64,000 bases of DNA. It comes from Neckera pumila. Its lineage: Eukaryota > Streptophyta > Bryopsida > Hypnales > Neckeraceae. The stretch is from the NCBI GenBank assembly GCA_963969595.1, contig OZ018409.1, positions 5,718,520 through 5,782,519 on the forward strand, given 5' to 3'. A program made the translations under genes and the position numbers. Below the pieces are notes generated by a model. It searched no databases, had not been told where the DNA came from, and worked only from the letters and a program-made list of their open reading frames with translations. Of the stretch, positions 59,746 to 64,000 are shown in pieces; position 1 is the stretch's first letter, and each line of letters starts with the position of its first letter.

Positions 59746-60401
59746 ACGGTTAATTTTGTTAAAATGGCGGTATTCCATAGGCCATTTTCAAACCGCATGG
59801 ATGGCGAATTTTGTTAAAATGGCGGTATTCCTAGTGCCATATTTTCCTTGTGCCATATTCCTTATGCCATTTTTTCAGACCGTTCACTCTGAACATCTAG
59901 AATTAGTATAGATTACAGTCATCTAAGACTGTTGTAGATTTCAGACATCTAGGAACCATACAGATTTTAGACCAACCGTTCTAAAAAATCTAGGATTGGT
60001 ATAGATTTTAGATATCTAGGAAAGTTGTAGATTTTCAAAATGTACCACTGGTGTAGATTTTAGAACGGCAATTCTAAACTAAAACAACATGCCATTGTAA
60101 TGGAATGCCGCCATTTTAATGAAATTCACCATATGGTCTAAATTGCAAAAGTGACATTCAGGATTGGTATAGATTTTTAAATAAAAAACAGTTATAGATT
60201 TCAAAAATCTAAGACAATTATAGATTTCAGATCGCATGGTCTGAAATATCTAAGATCTTTGTAGATTTTAAATATCTAACTTTAGTACAGATTTCAGATA
60301 TCTAGGGCATGAATAGATTTTAGACCATTTCATACTGCCCAATCCAAACTCTTAAAAATGCCAAACTAACGGAATGCTGTCATTATAACGAAATTGACCA
60401 T
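59746..60401. mobile_element. family M MITE (outer), split by a second M copy
   Basis: Left ACGGTTAATTTTGTTAAAAT, right reverse complement ATGGTCAATTTCGTTATAAT. The flanks TGTT and CATT correspond to TATT in the unit 2 empty site (about 35182). A complete M element sits inside it (59800-60132). Confidence 0.68.
59800..60132. mobile_element. family M MITE (inner), 333 bp
   Basis: Ends ATGGCGAATTTTGTTAAAAT and the reverse complement ATGGTGAATTTCATTAAAAT, TSD ATGG (59796-59799, 60133-60136). It is inserted in another member of its own family. Confidence 0.82.
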
Positions 60402-60459
60402 CATTGTAGCTCTTAGTACTAGATATGGCAGTTTTGTAGTGTTTATCCATGAACCTTGA

Positions 60460-61030
60460 AGGGTTAAATTGACGCAATTGCAGCACCAGAAATTGTGATA
60501 CTCAACTACACAAAGCTCTTCAAATTTGGATACGTTTGTGTAGATTATGTTTTAGGTCAGACGTCCTGAAAGTGGCAAGGTCGTTGGACACCGCCAAAAT
60601 GACATAACTTACTGTAAGGTGGAGCCTCTGGGATATGTTCTTCCCATTTCCGAAGTTATAAACTTGAGCAACCTTTCGATTCCCAGACTCCAAAGAGAGG
60701 CTGCAATGCGACAGAACAATATTGTTGTAATCACGGATTAATGGAAAAGGGTAGAAATAAGGTATATATGACATCCAGGCATATTTCAACTACAAGCAAA
60801 CTCCAGCAATGCATATTCGCATTGATAAAATCGTCAATAGAAATCATCAATCTCGTTAATTTGGAGCAATTCCAGCTTAAAATTTGTGACATAAATCTTC
60901 AGAAAGGTCTAATTTGAGGCCACAAACCAGGACGGTACGAATTTATGTTTCAAGCCACATGTCCGACGTCACATGAGCCAAAGTATACCCTTGGAATACC
61001 GACAATTCAACGAGATTGTTGTTTTAACAG
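60460..61030. other. end of unit 3, paralogous to 35240-35770
   Basis: No ORF supported. Similarity to unit 2 stops at about 61030, where VHA-c sequence begins. Confidence 0.45.
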
Positions 61031-61039
61031 TTTGAATTT

Positions 61040-62495
61040 CTTTTCTGTAGGTGGATCTTAGTTGGGTCATACCTTGTTTTGATGCACGGCTTTGCCATTT
61101 TATTTGTTTTTGGGTGCAGCAGGATTAACCCATAGATTCCGGCTTTTAGAAATTTTCTTCCAGTAGTTATACTTACCGTCCTGCTGTAGAGCTCCCGGTG
61201 TCCTCTGTTTTGCATTTGCTATGTTGCAAAGCAGTCGTAGATCCATCAAATTTGAGAATTGTTCAATTGTGGGCTTGCCCCATTCAGAGGCTCCATGCAA
61301 TCCAGGCCTTGGGTGGTCCTTTGGGACTGTCCTTCAATCCCTAATGTTTTTTCTCGTTGGATCTTCGTGATGATTGGGATTTACAGTGGGCGTTGGTGGC
61401 ATGCAGGCATGGGCGCTGCGTATGGGACGGCCAAGAGTGGTGTGGGAGTGGCGTCCATGGGTGTGATGCCGCTTGAGTTGGTGATGAAGTCCATTGTGCC
61501 CGTGGTCATGGCGGGAGTGTTGGGTATCTACGGTCTCATCATCACCATGATCATCAACACGGGCATCAATCCCAAGTCGAAGCCTTACTATGTTTTCGAC
61601 GGCTATTCGCATTTGTCGTCTGTTTTTTCTTGCGGTTTGGCTGGTCTGTCGGCCGGCATGACCATTGGCATTGTTGGAGATGCCGGTGTGAGGTACTCAT
61701 TTGCTCAGCCTTGTTTTCTCTTGCAATCCTCGAAAATCTGTTCTCTGTTTTGAAGTTTGAGTGTGGGTGAAATTTTTCCATTGCATAGAACTTGATTTGA
61801 TTGAAGATGCCCATGCATTGTATGTCAACAAGGTTTTAAAAAACAACTGTTTTCAGATAGAAGTAGGCTGTTTCAGGAACCTTAAGGCCTGTCATCAAGA
61901 GAATCTTTTCCACAATTGATGGATATTTCTCCTTAGGGTCACAGTAATGATATGTAGGGAGGCCTCCATGATACCTAGGGAGGCCTCTGTGACCAGTGTG
62001 ACCATAGCTGAACCTCTTCATGAGTTATGAGGAGTCTCTTTTTTTATGTGTGTAAATGTGTTTGAAACATTTCAAGTTTTTTGAAAGTGTAGATGCAAAG
62101 TCGGTAGTGGGAAGGGTTGCCATCTATATTGAGCACTTTTTGACGTAGTTTTGCAAGGCCAATGCTCAGCAGCCGAAGCTTTTCGTGGGCATGATCTTGA
62201 TCCTGATTTTCGCTGAGGCGCTTGCGTTGTACGGATTGATTGTGGCATCATCCTATCTTTCCGTGCTGGACAGTCCCGAGCTGACTGAGCGACAATCAGG
62301 AGTGGATTGAACTAGCATTTTTCTAAGGGTGTGTCCTAAGATATTTATGCAAGATAGTGTAAACAGGGGCTAAACACTTGTGTATGATCCATTCCTTGGA
62401 AGTGTGTTAGACCCCTGGACCAGAAGAATGTAGCACATGAGCTTTTCACTGGCTGGTCCGACTTCATCTGCATTAAACACCGCGGCGGTCACCAT
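61040..62495 (+). pseudogene. VHA-c pseudogene: exons 2-3 inverted relative to an exon 1 remnant
   Basis: Intron 1 sequence (from about 61040), exon 2 (61407-61692) and exon 3 (62158-62288) are on the plus strand. Exon 2 is intact (286 bp, correct borders, GDAGVR|GT). The exon 3 acceptor G is changed (TTTTGCAAGGCC instead of TTTTGCAGGGCC), moving the only AG by one base, and exon 3 lacks one G (ATTGTGGCATC), so the fourth helix is frameshifted. The start codon and first 11 codons of exon 1 (62463-62495, MVTAAVFN) are on the minus strand, and the rest of exon 1 is missing. It cannot make subunit c. Confidence 0.92.
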
Positions 62496-62760
62496 GGCGC
62501 TCGCTCACTCAATGTCGGAGTAAACGGCAAGTAAATCAACAGGAATAGATGCAAAAGGGGACAGATGGGAAGACAGAAGGGTTAAGAGGCGAAAGAGGGA
62601 CAGATCTGAGAGTAGCAGAAACAATAGCCACCGCAGCAGTGCACGAAAGAAAAGAAAACAAGCAACGAGGTTTGCTCAGCGGGGACGAAAATAGATGTGA
62701 AGCATCTCAGAACGCGGAAGATGTCGCCCGCAGCCTCCTCTTTACACCGAGACCTCTTTA
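62496..62760 (-). promoter_or_regulatory. duplicated VHA-c leader/promoter, detached from its gene body
   Basis: Nearly the same as 5012-5280, in the same orientation as the intact gene, but now pointing at an 11-codon remnant of exon 1. If active it would transcribe antisense into the inverted exons 3 and 2. Confidence 0.55.
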
Positions 62761-62797
62761 ATATCACTTTCTCTATATCACATCCTCACTCAAAAAG

Positions 62798-63661
62798 ATT
62801 ACCTAGGCACTATATTTGGTGCCATTAAACTTTAAAATCTTATCGAGTTCCTATTTTTAATTTTTAATTTTTTAATCAAATTCTCTTTAAATTTTATTTT
62901 AAGCATCAAAATTCAATTTTGGAAAAAAAATGTTTGTCATTTTTCTTTTTTAAGATTTTATACAAGGGTGTCTATTACAAATCTTGTTTTTTAAGTGTTA
63001 AAAGACTCTTAGAGATGAGTCTTAAATACATTACACAAAATCGTGAAATTAGGTTACTCCACACTAATTTCTCGACAATCCATATTGTATAGATATTCAG
63101 TGCTACTATACAATGATGCATCCAATCCAGAGCCATGCGTATGGCATAGATTAGTATACCAGTTGAAGGCCTGGTTCAGAAAGTTGTATGCGCCTCAATG
63201 TGGAGAAGCATTGACTTATGAGGTAATTTATCTCAAATAAGGCACCTTAATAGGAAGGCAACCTAATTTCACTATTTTGTGTAGATCTTTGGAAAAAAAT
63301 CACATTTGAAATTCATTTAAAAAATTTGTAAAGTAGATTTTGGGAAATTGTAAATCAATTAAGGTGATGTATATTGTGCCCTTTGACCTTGTATTTTTTT
63401 CATGACCTTGATTAAAACAGGATTAAAAGACTTTAAAACATTTTATAATAATTAACACCCTTATGATTAAATATTATAATCTTTCAATCCTTAAATAATA
63501 TTGTCTTTTTTTCTTTTCTGCACTATGATTCATAACATGCCTAGTTTGAATTTGAAAGGTTACAATTTTTTAAAATTGATGAAACTTATTAAAACCTTTG
63601 CATTTTGTTTAGTTATGACCAAACTCTGAAATGCTCAAACAAGACCCTGGGCATTTAGGAA
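62798..63661. mobile_element. TTAA-type element, outer family O, with nested mariner-like MITE
   Basis: Right end GGGCATTTAGGA before TTAA (63662-63665). The left end is shortened (CCTAGGCACTATATTTGGTG). The interior is as in other O copies; the host TTAACACCCTTATGATTAAA (63452) is here unfilled, unlike 6734. Confidence 0.6.
63034..63281. mobile_element. mariner-like MITE nested in family O
   Basis: Ends CACAAAATCGTGAAATTAGG and the reverse complement CACAAAATAGTGAAATTAGG; TA on both sides (63032-63033, 63282-63283). Other O copies show the empty site (AATACACTAGATC at about 25250; AATACACTAAATC at about 6548). Confidence 0.82.
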
Positions 63662-63665
63662 TTAA

Positions 63666-64000
63666 CTCCAGTCTAAAAAAACAATGTGAATAAAGCTCTA
63701 TTGAAGATGGGTAAACTATCTATGTCCCATGAATCTAGATGCCGTACACCTTGTGTTAAATTAGAGCTTACTTTTATGCACCTTTCAGTGGCCAAACATT
63801 GCATAAAAGATAAAAGAAATATTAGAATTCTACATTGAAGTATGTAATAGTTGCAATTTAAGGATAATCTATATTGGCTAACAAGATTAGGAGGGGGGGA
63901 TTGTGAAAAGAAGATGAGACAAGCTTATGACTTCTAGAAAACTATTTTTTATATAGGATTAATAATTTTGGGTTGCTTTTAGTTTGACAATAAGATGGAG
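63666..64000. other. AT-rich spacer, paralogous to 7760-8000
   Basis: Continues the duplicated flank of VHA-c to the window edge; no gene seen. Confidence 0.45.

Noticed and set aside
61259..61753. 164-residue ORF as a functional second VHA-c
   Set aside because: It is exon 2 read through into both introns; the acceptor shift and base loss in exon 3 and the inverted exon 1 rule out an intact product.

Overview
This is nuclear DNA of a land plant. The evidence is a three-exon V-ATPase proteolipid gene with canonical splice sites, the first three exons of a plant-type DnaJ zinc-finger gene with a transit-peptide-like N-terminus, an L1-type LINE with a plant-style CCHC ORF1, and very AT-rich spacers full of terminal-inverted-repeat (TIR) elements. 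The lineage cannot be fixed from the sequence; a repeat-rich early-diverging plant would fit.

Layout. 0-1.6 kb: DnaJ-type zinc-finger gene (minus strand, 3' end outside the window). 3.35-5.3 kb: intact VHA-c gene (minus). From about 6 to 61 kb the window is an ancient segmental duplication made of three diverged units (about 6-19, 19-35.8 and 35.8-61 kb). Each unit carries a small divergent pair of unknown genes (16.9-18.4, 33.0-34.5 and 47.6-58.4 kb) in AT-rich spacer. 61-62.8 kb holds a second, broken and partly inverted VHA-c copy, followed by sequence matching 6.3-8 kb again, so the VHA-c flank brackets the array.

Most of the remaining DNA is nested transposons. Because units 1, 2 and 3 are paralogous, many insertions can be compared with an empty site inside the same window. 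This gives direct target-site duplications (TSDs) for: (i) piggyBac-like elements with TTAA duplications and CCCCTAAA-type ends in several families (outer O, A', B, C, D); (ii) short elements with ATGGCGAATTTCGTTAAAAT-like ends and a 4-bp TSD of variable sequence; (iii) two CACTA elements (3-bp TSD); (iv) a hAT MITE (8-bp TSD); (v) mariner-like MITEs (TA); (vi) a near-perfect 158-bp foldback. An 8.1-kb LINE with a 15-bp TSD sits in unit 3. Its two ORFs remain almost collinear, carrying only nonsense substitutions plus one frame slip at a 22-base homopolymer, and it lacks a poly(A) tail.

Only VHA-c and the DnaJ-type gene look like working host genes. The unit genes are real conserved ORFs of unknown function, decaying in unit 3. 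The most novel content is the set of TTAA-specific elements with a one-sided subterminal hairpin and the 4-bp-TSD MITE family.
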